This document shows, piece after piece, positions 1-7,836 of a stretch of DNA of 47,126 nt. Each line of letters opens with the position of its first letter. The first letter of the stretch is position 1. The notes under the pieces were generated by a model that did no database searches, was not told the origin of the DNA, and saw only the letters and a list, made by a program, of their open reading frames with translations. Origin of the DNA: Modestobacter italicus (GTDB lineage: Bacteria; Actinomycetota; Actinomycetes; Mycobacteriales; Geodermatophilaceae); NCBI RefSeq assembly GCF_019799965.1, contig NZ_JABGCJ010000011.1:1-47126 (forward strand). The letters run 5' to 3'. The position numbers and the translations under genes were made by a program.

Positions 1-893
1 GTGGTGCTGCTGGCGCCTTCGAGGGCGGTGAGGTCGGCGGTGATGGTCAGGTTCGCGGCCACCGCCGGCAGGCCGGAGTCGGCAGGGCGGCGGATCAGCA
101 CGGACAGCACGTGCGCGCGTAGTGCGCCGATGGGCCGTGGGTCGCCGTCGGCTTTGAGCATGCGGGCGAGTTGGTCGAGCAGGTCGTGGCACTCGGCGGC
201 TTCGTCGGTGGGCAGGTCCGCGGCCAGGGTCGAGCGCCCGTCGACCGGTGAGGGGTGGACGCGTACGTCGGCGGTCTTGTCCGCTTCGGCTCGGCGTTCG
301 TCGGCTGCGGCGGCATCGAGTTCGAGCATCAGGGCGGTGGCGCGCTTCTCCAGCCGGGACACCGACAGATCGCGGGCTCCAGGCAGCAGCGCGGCCTCGA
401 CCTGGCCGGCGACGGTGGGGTTGGTGTGGGTGAGGGTGTCGGCCAGTGCCTGGCCGCGGCGCTCGTCGAGGTCGCCGGCCTTCAGGGCGGCGAAGGTGGC
501 CGGCAGCTTGGTCGACCAGGTCAGTGCCCGGCGCAGCCGCAGCGCGGCGGTGCCTCGACCGAGGTTGAGCACCGTGGCGAGCTCGGCGAGGAAGAACTCT
601 CTGATCTCGCCGTCACCGGTGTGGCTGGTCCAGCCCGGTCGGCGGGCGCCGGGGGAGTCGGCCGGTGGATCGTCGGTGGCGGGCCGGTGGCCGGCGAGCG
701 CGAGGATCAGTTCGGCTTCTTCGGCGGCGAGCCTGGCCCGCCGCCGTTGCATGCGGTCCAGGTCGGTGGCCAGCTGCTCGTCCGACCACGACGCGGGTTC
801 GGCAGCCAGACGGGTGAGGGCATGAGGGCGGCCCAGGTACACGATGTCGATGACCGGCTCGAAGGGGCCTGGTGGCACCGCGGTCGTCGTCAC
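1..893 (-). CDS. DUF222 domain-containing protein (13E12-type, probable HNH endonuclease family), 3' end cut off
   Basis: Reading leftward from a GTG at 893, one uninterrupted frame of about 297 codons runs off the window edge, so the C-terminus is missing. The product starts MTTTAVPPGPFEPV and is a mostly helical, Ala/Arg/Leu-rich protein. It carries segments typical of DUF222 such as GRGTAALRLRRAL (about residues 124-136) and DERRGQALADTL (about 155-166). DUF222 proteins of actinobacteria, including the mycobacterial 13E12 repeat family, usually end in an HNH nuclease domain; that part would lie outside the window. No Shine-Dalgarno sequence precedes the GTG, and a TATGTT hexamer ends 6 bases upstream, so the mRNA is probably leaderless. 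A LexA-like box overlaps that hexamer. The nuclease role is inferred, not seen. Confidence 0.85.
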   Translation of the reverse strand, partial: MTTTAVPPGPFEPVIDIVYLGRPHALTRLAAEPASWSDEQLATDLDRMQRRRARLAAEEAELILALAGHRPATDDPPADSPGARRPGWTSHTGDGEIREFFLAELATVLNLGRGTAALRLRRALTWSTKLPATFAALKAGDLDERRGQALADTLTHTNPTVAGQVEAALLPGARDLSVSRLEKRATALMLELDAAAADERRAEADKTADVRVHPSPVDGRSTLAADLPTDEAAECHDLLDQLARMLKADGDPRPIGALRAHVLSVLIRRPADSGLPAVAANLTITADLTALEGASST

Positions 894-896
894 GCA

Positions 897-912
897 TCGA
901 ACATACGTACGG
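897..912 (-). promoter_or_regulatory. LexA/SOS-like operator over the -10 of the DUF222 gene
   Basis: The + strand reads TCGAACATACGTACGG, which fits the actinobacterial LexA box TCGAAC-N4-GTTCGA at 10 of 12 defined positions. On the gene strand it contains TATGTT (905 to 900), a plausible -10 hexamer whose start point would fall on the GTG at 893. LexA binding here would block the promoter. Mycobacterial 13E12 genes are known to carry LexA boxes, which supports the call. Confidence 0.65.
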
Positions 913-1213
913 GGTACGACAGTTTCTGGGCTGCCGGCCCCGGCTGCTGCTCAGCATCGCCAGAGCCTCCGGACCTGCCCGGAGACGGCGCGGTCATCGA
1001 CAGTCGAGCCGTTCTCCCGTCCGAGGGGCGCTGCGGTTCGGGCAGAGTCGGACTGCAGGAGCCAGCCGCCGTGCGGACGGTCTGCCCGCGGTACGCGGAG
1101 CTCCGCTGTTCCTGACTCGGCCGTGGACTGGGCCCTGACTTCGCCCCGGTCCAGGCCCCAGCTCAGTCTTCGCTGGGTTCCGGTCCCGGTTCGTGGTCTC
1201 GGGCGGATTCTCG

Positions 1214-1260
1214 TCCGGTTCCGGTTCCGGTTCCGGTTCCGGTTCCGGATCCGGATCCGG
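1214..1260. repeat. TCCGGT/TCCGGA hexamer tandem repeat
   Basis: There are five exact copies of TCCGGT, then two of TCCGGA and a partial eighth unit, all in phase. TCCGGA is self-complementary, so the array can fold back on itself. It would encode Gly-Ser on one strand and Pro-Glu on the other, but no supported gene crosses it. It is likely to vary in copy number between strains. Confidence 0.9.
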
Positions 1261-1416
1261 CCCGGGCCCCGCCTCAGGCGGACCCGGCGTCGTCGACGTC
1301 TCGCCCCGGACCGCTGGCGAGGAGCGCCGCAGACCGGACGAGACCACCGTCCGGTGCGCCGGCCTCCCTCACCGGCGCCCCGCCGGGTGGTGCGAGGGAG
1401 CGAGGCCGGCGGCGCG

Positions 1417-4038
1417 TCAGTCGCGGCGGCCGGCGTCGACGAGGCGCAGGACGAGCACGCCCTCCTCGTCGGAGGCGTCCAGGTCGACCTCGGCGTCGAA
1501 GCCCCAGTCGTGGTCGCCGGCCGGGTCGTCCAGGATCTGCCGGACCCGCCACAGCCGCGGGTCGGTCTTGTCCACGACGAGCAGCGCCGGGCCGCGGGCG
1601 TCGGCGCCCGTGCCCAGCTCGGTGTGCTCGGCGAAGTAGGCCTGCACGACCTCGCCCCAGCGGTCGGCGTCCCAGCCTGCCGCGGAGTCCAGCTCGCCGA
1701 GGTCGTACCAGCGGCGCCGGGCGATGAGCTCGACCCGGCGGAACAGCGCGTTGCGGATCATCGCGGTGAACGCCCGCTCATTGCCGGTCAGCGGCCTCGG
1801 TCGCGCGGGCACCGAGACGGGCGCGTCCAGCGGCTGGTCCGCGCTGGTCAGCTGCTCCCACTCGTCCAGCAGCGAGGAGTCGACCTGGCGCACGAGCTCG
1901 CCGAGCCACTCGACGATGTCGGTGACCTCCTCGGTGCGGGCCTCGGTGGGCACGCCGGAGCGCAGCGCCTTGAACGCGTCGGACAGGTAGCGCAGCACCG
2001 CACCCTCGGAGCGGGTCAGCCCGTAGTGGTTGACCAGCTCGCGGAAGGTCATCGCCTGCTCCCACATGTCCCGGACGACGGACTTGGGGGACAGCTGCGC
2101 GTCGCGCGCCCACGGGTTGCCGGCGGAGTAGACCTCGAACGCGTGGTCGAGCAGCTCCTTGAGCGGCTGGGGGTAGGTGATCTCCTCCAGCAGCTCCATC
2201 CGCTCCTCGTACTCGATCCCCTCGGCCTTCATCTGCGCCACGGCCTCGCCCTTGGCCTTGTTCAGCTGTGCGGCGATGATCTGGCGCGGGTCGTCCAGGG
2301 TCGCCTCGATCACCGAGACGACGTCGAGTGCGTAGGTGTCGTTGCCCTCGGCGTCCGGGCCGGGGGACAGCAGGTCGATGGCGGCGAGCGCGAAGGTCGA
2401 CAGCGGCTGGTTGAGCTGGAAGTCCGGCGGCAGGTCCAGGGTCAGCCGGTAGCGCCGGCCGTCGGGCTCGGGGACGTCGAGCCGCTCGATGACGCCGGCG
2501 GTGACCAGCGACCGGGCGATCCCGATGACCTCACGGATGTGCCGCAGCTGCCGGGGGCGGGGCTCGTGGTTGTCGGTCAGCAGGTGCCGCATCGCCGCCA
2601 CCGGGTCGCCAGGGCGGGCCAGCACGTTGAGCACCATCCCGGTCGAGACGCGGAAGTGGCTGGTCAGCGGCTCGGGGTCGGCGTTGATCAGCCGCTGCTG
2701 GGTCGACTCGCTCCACGGCACCATGCCCTCGGGCACCTTGCGGCGGACCAGCTTGCGACGCTTCTTCGGGTCGTCGGCGACCTTGGCGAACTGCTTGAGG
2801 TTCTCCACCTCGTGCTCGGGCGCCTGGACGACGACGGTGCCGGCGGTGTCGTAGCCCGCCCGTCCGGCGCGGCCGGCGATCTGGTGGAACTCGCGGGCGT
2901 TGAGCAGCCGCATCCGGGTGCCGTCGTACTTGCTCAGCGCGGAGAACACCACCGTGCGGATCGGCACGTTGATGCCCACACCCAGGGTGTCGGTGCCGCA
3001 GATGACCTTGAGCAGACCGGCCTGGGCCAGCTGCTCGACCAGCCGCCGGTACTTGGGCAGCATCCCGGCGTGGTGCACGCCGATGCCGTGCCGCACCAGC
3101 CGGGACAGCGTCGTCCCGAAGGCGGAGGAGAAGCGGAAGCCGCCGATCATGTCGGCGATCGCCTGCTTCTCCTCCTTGGTGGAGACGTTGACGCTCATCA
3201 GGGCCTGGGCCCGCTCCAGCGCCGAGGCCTGGGTGAAGTGGACGACGTAGACCGGCGCCTGCTTGGTGTCCAGCAGCTCCTGGATCGTCTCGTGCATCGG
3301 GGTGGTCGCGTAGTAGTGGTGCAGTGGCACCGGCCGCTCGGCGTTGGCGACCAGCGCGGTCGGGCGGCCGGTGCGCCGGGTGAGGTCCTCCCGCAGCGCG
3401 GTGACGTCGCCGAGGGTCGCGGACATGAGCAGGAACTGCGCCTTCGGCAGCTCGATCAGCGGCACCTGCCAGGCCCAGCCGCGGTCGGGGTCGCCGTAGA
3501 AGTGGAACTCGTCCATCACGACGAGGCCGATGTCGGCGTCCGGGCCCTCGCGGAGCGCGATGTTGGCCAGCACCTCGGCGGTGCAGGCGATGATCGGGGC
3601 GTCGGCGTTGACCGACGCGTCGCCGGTGAGCATCCCGACGTTCTGGGCGCCGAAGACCCCGCACAGGGCGAAGAACTTCTCGCTCACCAGCGCCTTGATC
3701 GGGGCGGTGTAGAAGCTCACCTGGTCGTTGGCCAGCGCCGCGTACTGCGCGCCGGTGGCGACGAGTGACTTGCCCGAGCCCGTCGGGGTGGCGAGTACGA
3801 CGTTCGCGCCGCTGACCAGCTCGATCAGCGCCTCCTCCTGCGCCGGGTAGAGGACCGTCCCGCTCTCGCCCGCCCACTCCGCGAAGTGGGTGAACAGCGC
3901 GTCGGGGTCGCCGGCCAGCGACTGCAGCTCGGTCAGGTCGTCCGGGTCGCCGATCAGCGACCGGGCGCCGGGGGCGGGCAGCGCGGCGGCGGGGGAGTCG
4001 GCCGGAGTGGCGTCGGTGCCGGCAGGAGAGAGCGTCAT
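1417..4038 (-). CDS. DEAD/DEAH-box RNA helicase with C-terminal DUF3516-type region
   Basis: This 873-residue superfamily 2 helicase resembles the Ski2/Mtr4-like proteins of actinobacteria annotated as DUF3516 domain-containing helicases. Visible motifs are Walker A ATPTGSGKS (about residues 83-91), motif II DEFH (176-179), motif III SATLGD and motif VI QIAGRAGR. The C-terminal half is helical and lacks zinc-finger cysteines. ATP-driven RNA or DNA unwinding follows from the motifs; the substrate is unknown, and RNA processing or decay is an inference. The ATG at 4038 is the first start in frame and has no obvious Shine-Dalgarno sequence. The gene is monocistronic, with large gaps on both sides. 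Long open frames on the opposite strand here are GC-driven shadows. Confidence 0.93.
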   Translation of the reverse strand: MTLSPAGTDATPADSPAAALPAPGARSLIGDPDDLTELQSLAGDPDALFTHFAEWAGESGTVLYPAQEEALIELVSGANVVLATPTGSGKSLVATGAQYAALANDQVSFYTAPIKALVSEKFFALCGVFGAQNVGMLTGDASVNADAPIIACTAEVLANIALREGPDADIGLVVMDEFHFYGDPDRGWAWQVPLIELPKAQFLLMSATLGDVTALREDLTRRTGRPTALVANAERPVPLHHYYATTPMHETIQELLDTKQAPVYVVHFTQASALERAQALMSVNVSTKEEKQAIADMIGGFRFSSAFGTTLSRLVRHGIGVHHAGMLPKYRRLVEQLAQAGLLKVICGTDTLGVGINVPIRTVVFSALSKYDGTRMRLLNAREFHQIAGRAGRAGYDTAGTVVVQAPEHEVENLKQFAKVADDPKKRRKLVRRKVPEGMVPWSESTQQRLINADPEPLTSHFRVSTGMVLNVLARPGDPVAAMRHLLTDNHEPRPRQLRHIREVIGIARSLVTAGVIERLDVPEPDGRRYRLTLDLPPDFQLNQPLSTFALAAIDLLSPGPDAEGNDTYALDVVSVIEATLDDPRQIIAAQLNKAKGEAVAQMKAEGIEYEERMELLEEITYPQPLKELLDHAFEVYSAGNPWARDAQLSPKSVVRDMWEQAMTFRELVNHYGLTRSEGAVLRYLSDAFKALRSGVPTEARTEEVTDIVEWLGELVRQVDSSLLDEWEQLTSADQPLDAPVSVPARPRPLTGNERAFTAMIRNALFRRVELIARRRWYDLGELDSAAGWDADRWGEVVQAYFAEHTELGTGADARGPALLVVDKTDPRLWRVRQILDDPAGDHDWGFDAEVDLDASDEEGVLVLRLVDAGRRD

Positions 4039-4112
4039 CGTGAGCGACAGCGTGCCTGACGCCGCAGACCTTCCCGCGCCGACGCCCGGACCGAAGGGCG
4101 AGCCGCGTCCAG

Positions 4113-4128
4113 GTCACGATCCGGTCAC
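4113..4128. promoter_or_regulatory. Direct repeat GTCAC-N6-GTCAC, possible OmpR-family regulator site
   Basis: Two GTCAC copies lie exactly 11 bases apart in the gap between the helicase start and the small ORF at 4206. Such helical-turn-spaced GTNAC repeats are the kind of site bound by OmpR-family regulators such as MtrA or GlnR. Which regulator binds, if any, is unknown. Confidence 0.3.
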
Positions 4129-4205
4129 GGAGTGTTGAGGAACGTGTGAAGTGGACCGTTGGGGGAGACTAGGTGAACGGAAGATGAACGAGAGGTGGAT
4201 GGAAC

Positions 4206-4352
4206 ATGCGTACAGAGTGCCCTGAGTGCCGCTGGGTGTCGGTGGTCGACGGTTCGGGTCGGCGTCGGATGGAGATGCGCTGGGACAACCCCGGCGCCTC
4301 GGTGGTGAGCCTGCCCGGTGCCCGTGCCGGCATGGCCTCCCGGGCTGCCTGA
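4206..4352 (+). CDS. Small hypothetical protein with an N-terminal CPEC motif (48 aa)
   Basis: The ATG at 4206 opens a 48-codon frame, MRTECPECRWVSVV to MASRAA, ending in TGA. A purine-rich GAGAGGTGG lies about 8 bases upstream as a possible ribosome binding site, and third codon positions are almost all G or C. A single Cys-x2-Cys pair near the start could be half a zinc ribbon, which would need a dimer or partner to bind metal. The family is not recognised. It lies alone between the helicase and SDR genes, downstream of a GTCAC direct repeat. It may instead be non-coding leader sequence for the SDR gene. Confidence 0.45.
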   Translation: MRTECPECRWVSVVDGSGRRRMEMRWDNPGASVVSLPGARAGMASRAA

Positions 4353-4406
4353 GCGGCTCGGGTTCAGCGCCGTGACGCCCGGGTAGGCGGGGGCGACGCG
4401 GCACCG

Positions 4407-4432
4407 GACCGGTGTGCTGGACAGCACCGGTC
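4407..4432. terminator. Weak hairpin between the small ORF and the SDR gene
   Basis: GACCGGTG (4407-4414) pairs with CACCGGTC (4425-4432) around a 10-base loop. There is no T-run, so termination is only a possibility. Confidence 0.3.
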
Positions 4433-4485
4433 GCGCGAGCAGAGCGCTGAGGGTGTCGCGACCGGACCACGCAGGAGGAAGCACC

Positions 4486-5343
4486 GTGTCGTCACCCCGC
4501 CCCGAGTCCCAGCCCGAGCAGCAGCAAACCCCGCCCGGCACGCTCGGGAAGATGGACCCCAAGCCCGACCACGGCGAGGAGAGCTACCGCGGCTCCGGAA
4601 AGCTGACCGGGAAGCGCGCGGTCATCACCGGCGGCGACAGCGGCATCGGCCGCGCCGTCGCCATCGCCTTCGCCCGCGAGGGCGCCGACGTCCTGATCGC
4701 CTACCTCGACGAGCACGAGGACGCGCGGGAGACGGCGAAGTACGTCGAGGACGCCGGCCGCAAGTGCGTGCTCGTGCCCGGGGACCTCTCCGACCGGGCC
4801 CACCAGAAGACGATCATCCCCAAGGCGCTCGAGGAGCTGGGCGGGATCGACATCCTGGTCAACAACGCCGCCTTCCAGATGACCCACGAGACGATCGAGG
4901 AGATCTCGGACGAGGAGTGGGACCACACCGTCGCGCTGAACCTGACCGCGATGTTCACCCTCTGCAAGGACGCCATCCCGCACATGCAGCCGGGGTCGGC
5001 GATCGTGAACTCCTCGTCGGTGAACTCCGACATGCCTCGCCCGAACCTCGCGCCCTACGCGATGACCAAGGCCGGCATCGCCAACTTCACCGCCAGCCTG
5101 GCGCAGCTGTACGGGAGCAAGGGCATCCGGGCCAACAGCGTGGCCCCGGGACCGGTCTGGACCCCGCTCATCCCCGCCACCATGCCCGCGGAGAAGGTGG
5201 CCAGCTTCGGGTCCGAGGTGCCCCTGGGGCGGGCCGCGCAGCCGGCCGAGCTGGCCCCGGTCTACGTGCTGCTGGCCAGTGACGAGGCCAGCTACGTCTC
5301 CGGTGCGCGGATCGCCGTGACCGGCGGCAACCCTATCCTCTGA
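4486..5343 (+). CDS. SDR family oxidoreductase (YghA/YhdF-like)
   Basis: This is a 285-residue short-chain dehydrogenase. It has the nucleotide-binding motif TGGDSGIGRA (about residues 46-55), the NNAA motif, and catalytic Ser-Tyr-Lys with YAMTK. The N-terminal tail of about 40 residues, rich in Pro and Gln and containing MDPKPDHGEESYRGSGKL, is typical of the stress-associated YghA/YhdF subgroup. The GTG at 4486 is chosen because AGGAGG sits 8 bases upstream; a longer frame from 4414 exists but lacks a site. The stop codon overlaps the ATG of the next gene (TGATG), so the two genes are translationally coupled. The substrate is unknown; NADP use and aldehyde or sugar reduction are inferences from the subgroup. 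Confidence 0.92.
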   Translation: MSSPRPESQPEQQQTPPGTLGKMDPKPDHGEESYRGSGKLTGKRAVITGGDSGIGRAVAIAFAREGADVLIAYLDEHEDARETAKYVEDAGRKCVLVPGDLSDRAHQKTIIPKALEELGGIDILVNNAAFQMTHETIEEISDEEWDHTVALNLTAMFTLCKDAIPHMQPGSAIVNSSSVNSDMPRPNLAPYAMTKAGIANFTASLAQLYGSKGIRANSVAPGPVWTPLIPATMPAEKVASFGSEVPLGRAAQPAELAPVYVLLASDEASYVSGARIAVTGGNPIL

Positions 5344-5858
5344 TGGTCTTCGTCTGGGGCTGGGGCGGTGGCGGGCCGCGCCGGCGGCGGGGTGGCTGGG
5401 GTCGCCCCGGGCGCGGGTTCGGCCCCGGCTACGGGCGTGGCTACGGGCCGCCACCCGGCTACGGAGGCCACGGGCCCGGCTACGGCCGGGGGTACGGCCG
5501 GCGCGACAGCGACTCGTGCCTGCGCAACCTGTTCTTCCTCAACACCGGGTGCTGCCTGGCGCAGGCGATCGGCTGCGGCATGGACCTGTTCCTGGTCGCG
5601 CCGTCGACCATGCGCCGGGTGCGGTCCGATGCCAGGGGTGGTCGACTGGCCGACCGGCTGATCGCCGCGGTACGCGTGTACCAGCGTGAGGTCAGCCCCC
5701 GCCGGCAGCCGTGCTGCCACTTCACGCCCACCTGCTCGGCCTATGCGATCGAGGCGCTGGAGCGGCACGGGGCGCTGCGGGGCAGCTGGCTCACGGCGCG
5801 CCGGCTGGTCCGGTGCCGGCCCGGCGGTCGACGCGGCGCTGACCCGGTGCCCGACTGA
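5343..5858 (+). CDS. yidD: Membrane protein insertion efficiency factor YidD with long N-terminal extension
   Basis: Residues of about 103-165 match YidD (DUF37): a VYQREVSPRRQPCCHF segment, then TPTCSAYAIEAL, an HG pair and a closing RCRP. YidD assists YidC/Sec-dependent membrane insertion at the inner face of the membrane. Family members are usually 70-110 residues; this one has 171. Residues 1-55 are a Gly/Arg/Tyr/Pro-rich low-complexity tail with GYGRGYG-like repeats, followed by a Cys-containing hydrophobic segment at about 62-90 (NLFFLNTGCCLAQAIGCG). The start codon overlaps the SDR stop. The gene is not in the usual rpmH-rnpA-yidD-yidC context, so it may be a second copy. A strong hairpin follows. 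Confidence 0.85.
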   Translation: MVFVWGWGGGGPRRRRGGWGRPGRGFGPGYGRGYGPPPGYGGHGPGYGRGYGRRDSDSCLRNLFFLNTGCCLAQAIGCGMDLFLVAPSTMRRVRSDARGGRLADRLIAAVRVYQREVSPRRQPCCHFTPTCSAYAIEALERHGALRGSWLTARRLVRCRPGGRRGADPVPD

Positions 5859-5877
5859 CGGGTCCCCGGCCGAACGG

Positions 5878-5931
5878 GCAGTTCCGGTCGCTGATGCCGG
5901 CGCGTCGGCGCCTGCCGGCGACCGGAACTGC
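5878..5931. terminator. Strong hairpin between convergent yidD and mmuM
   Basis: GCAGTTCCGGTCGC (5878-5891) and GCGACCGGAACTGC (5918-5931) are perfect 14-base inverted arms with a GC-rich loop. It sits between two convergent genes and probably terminates both. No T-tract is present, as is common in high-GC actinobacteria. Confidence 0.75.
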
Positions 5932-5976
5932 TCACTCGCAGGGGGAGGTGCCCTCCATCGGGCCTGGCGTCGCCGG

Positions 5977-6903
5977 TCAGCCCGGGCGCCGCCAGGTCCC
6001 CGTCAGCGTCTCCGCGACCCGGGCGACGTCGGACGGGCGCACCCGGCAGCACCCACCCACCAGCCGGGCACCGGCGGACAGCCACGCGCTGACGTCGCCG
6101 ACCCCCGGCTGCCCGGTCCACCTCCGGGCAGCGGCGTCCCAGCGCTCACCGCTGTTCGGGTAGGCCACCGCCAGCTTCCCGCTCGCCTGCGCCGCAGCCG
6201 ACACGGCCGCGGGAACCCCGGCGGGGTCGGTGCAGTTGACGCCGACGGCGACCACCGCGTCGACGTCCCGGGCCATCGCGCAGACGTCGTCCAGCCGTTC
6301 GCCCCGCCGGGTGCGCGGAACGTTGTCCGCGCCGCGAACCGCGGTCAGCGACAGCCAGGCGGGGACGCCGAACCCGTCGAGTTCGGCCAGCAGCGCCTCC
6401 ATCTCCGCGGCCGCGGGCAGCGTCTCGCAGGCCAGCACGTCGGCGCCGGCCTCGGCAAGCACGGCCAGCCGCGGCCGGTGGAACGCCCGCAGCTCGGCGA
6501 CCGTCACGTCGTCCAGGTAGTCGCCGGTGTACTCCGACCCGTCCGCCAGGAACGCGCCGTACGGGCCGACCGAGGCGGCGACCCAGCCGTCGCGACCGGC
6601 CTGCGCCAGCCCGACGCGGGCCAGCCGGACCGACCGGGTCATCAGCGCCCGGGCCCCGGCGGCGTCGATGCCGGCGGCGGCGAAGCAGGGGAAGGTCGCC
6701 TGGTAGCTGGCGGTGGTGAGCACCTGGGCGCCGGCGGTGGCGAAGGCGGCGTGCGCGGCGACGACCGCCGCCGGGTCGTCGCGCAGCAGCCGCGCCGACC
6801 AGAGCGCCGAGGTCACGTCGTGCCCGCGCGACTCCAGCTCGGTGGACAGGCCGCCGTCCAGGACGACGGGCCCGTCGGCCAGCGCGGCGGCGAGGGTGGT
6901 CAT
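5977..6903 (-). CDS. mmuM: Homocysteine S-methyltransferase
   Basis: This 308-residue protein of the Hcy-binding (pfam S-methyl_trans) family transfers a methyl group from S-methylmethionine or AdoMet to homocysteine to give methionine. Visible features are the N-terminal LDGGLSTELESRG, the zinc ligand Cys in GVNCTDP, and the C-terminal GGCCR pair that completes the zinc site. Length fits MmuM (about 300). It starts at ATG 6903, 19 bases after the stop of the upstream membrane-protein gene, so the two may be cotranscribed. No S-methylmethionine permease gene is next to it. S-methylmethionine as the preferred donor is inferred from the family. Confidence 0.93.
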   Translation of the reverse strand: MTTLAAALADGPVVLDGGLSTELESRGHDVTSALWSARLLRDDPAAVVAAHAAFATAGAQVLTTASYQATFPCFAAAGIDAAGARALMTRSVRLARVGLAQAGRDGWVAASVGPYGAFLADGSEYTGDYLDDVTVAELRAFHRPRLAVLAEAGADVLACETLPAAAEMEALLAELDGFGVPAWLSLTAVRGADNVPRTRRGERLDDVCAMARDVDAVVAVGVNCTDPAGVPAAVSAAAQASGKLAVAYPNSGERWDAAARRWTGQPGVGDVSAWLSAGARLVGGCCRVRPSDVARVAETLTGTWRRPG

Positions 6904-6922
6904 CCCCCGATGGTCCGCCGGG

Positions 6923-7717
6923 TCAGCGGGCGGACCGCGCCCGCCGGTCGGCGGCCACGAACGCCACCGCGACGGCCAGCGGCGCAGCGGCCGCCACGCC
7001 GGTCACGGCCAGCACGTCGGCGAGGTCGGCCGTCGCGTGAGCGGAGGAGGAGAGCAGCGCCCAGCCGACCGCGGCCAGCGGCACGGTGACCAGGCCGGTG
7101 CCCAGCGCCAGCCGGACCCGGGCCGCCCGTCCGGCCCGCGACGCCAGCGCGCCGGCCAGCACGGCCGGGACGACCGGCACCAGGCAGCGGAGGAGCGTGT
7201 CGGTGGGGCGCTGGCCAGTACCGGCGAAGGAGGCCAGCGACAGGTCGGCGGACACCGTGACCAGCGCCGCGCCGGCCAGCAGCGCCCACCACAGCCGGGC
7301 GCCCGCGGTGCCGAGGACCTGGGCGGGCCGGGTCGCCCGCCCGGCGGCCCAGACGCAGAGCGCCGTGCACATCAGCAGGAAGGTGACCAGCGACTGCGGG
7401 ACGTCGGTGACCCCGCCGGCGTCCCGGCCCGGCAGCTGCCACGGCTGGCGGGCCAGCAGCACGAGCAGGACGGTGAGCCCGGCGCCGACGGCGACCATGC
7501 CGGCCAGCCGGGGCGTGCGGGGGGCGGTCTCCGCGGCCACCCGGGCGTCGAGCTCCTCGGCCCGGCGCATCAGGTCGGCCATCACCGACCCGGCCGCCGG
7601 CACGTGCTCGGCGCGGCGCTCGTCCACCCGGTCGGCGCCGGCCGGACCAGGCTCGGGCACGGTCGCCACGTGGTTGTCGGTCACCAGGTGCAGCCGGGTG
7701 GAGGCGTCCTGTGTCAC
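6923..7717 (-). CDS. Hypothetical multi-pass membrane protein, paralogue of the gene at 7837-8460
   Basis: The product has 264 residues, with a GTG start at 7717. Residues 1-70 are soluble with a charged helical stretch (MADLMRRAEELDARVAAE), followed by about six hydrophobic segments from residue 72 onward. The motif TDVPQSL at the second membrane segment is shared with the neighbouring gene, and both align over the rest of the membrane domain. I do not recognise the family. mmuM follows 19 bases downstream. It may be a transporter accessory or stress protein, but the sequence does not show a function. Confidence 0.82.
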   Translation of the reverse strand: MTQDASTRLHLVTDNHVATVPEPGPAGADRVDERRAEHVPAAGSVMADLMRRAEELDARVAAETAPRTPRLAGMVAVGAGLTVLLVLLARQPWQLPGRDAGGVTDVPQSLVTFLLMCTALCVWAAGRATRPAQVLGTAGARLWWALLAGAALVTVSADLSLASFAGTGQRPTDTLLRCLVPVVPAVLAGALASRAGRAARVRLALGTGLVTVPLAAVGWALLSSSAHATADLADVLAVTGVAAAAPLAVAVAFVAADRRARSAR

Positions 7718-7836
7718 TCCCCGAGCGTCACACGCAGTGACCGGTTCGGCGAGGCGAGCGGGCCGCGTTCACCGCACCGGGCGACGGGGCGTCACCGGCG
7801 GGACCGTCGGTTCACCCGGCCGGGGGCGCCGGGTGC

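Larger units (their letters stand above)
894..1416. other. Gap of about 520 bases without a convincing gene
   Basis: This stretch separates the DUF222 gene start from the 3' end of the helicase gene. It holds the LexA-like box at its left end and a hexamer repeat at 1214-1260. Open frames crossing it are low-complexity (Pro-Glu or Gly-Ser runs produced by the repeat) and have no family resemblance. I see no tRNA-like or clear terminator structure. Confidence 0.6.

Noticed and set aside
994-1347. 117-codon minus-strand ORF with Pro-Glu repeats
   Set aside because: The repeats come from the hexamer array; no family match and no ribosome binding site.
844-3768. 974-codon frame on the + strand opposite the helicase
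   Set aside because: Low-complexity, Val/Gly/Arg-rich translation of the antisense strand of a clear helicase gene; a GC-driven shadow.
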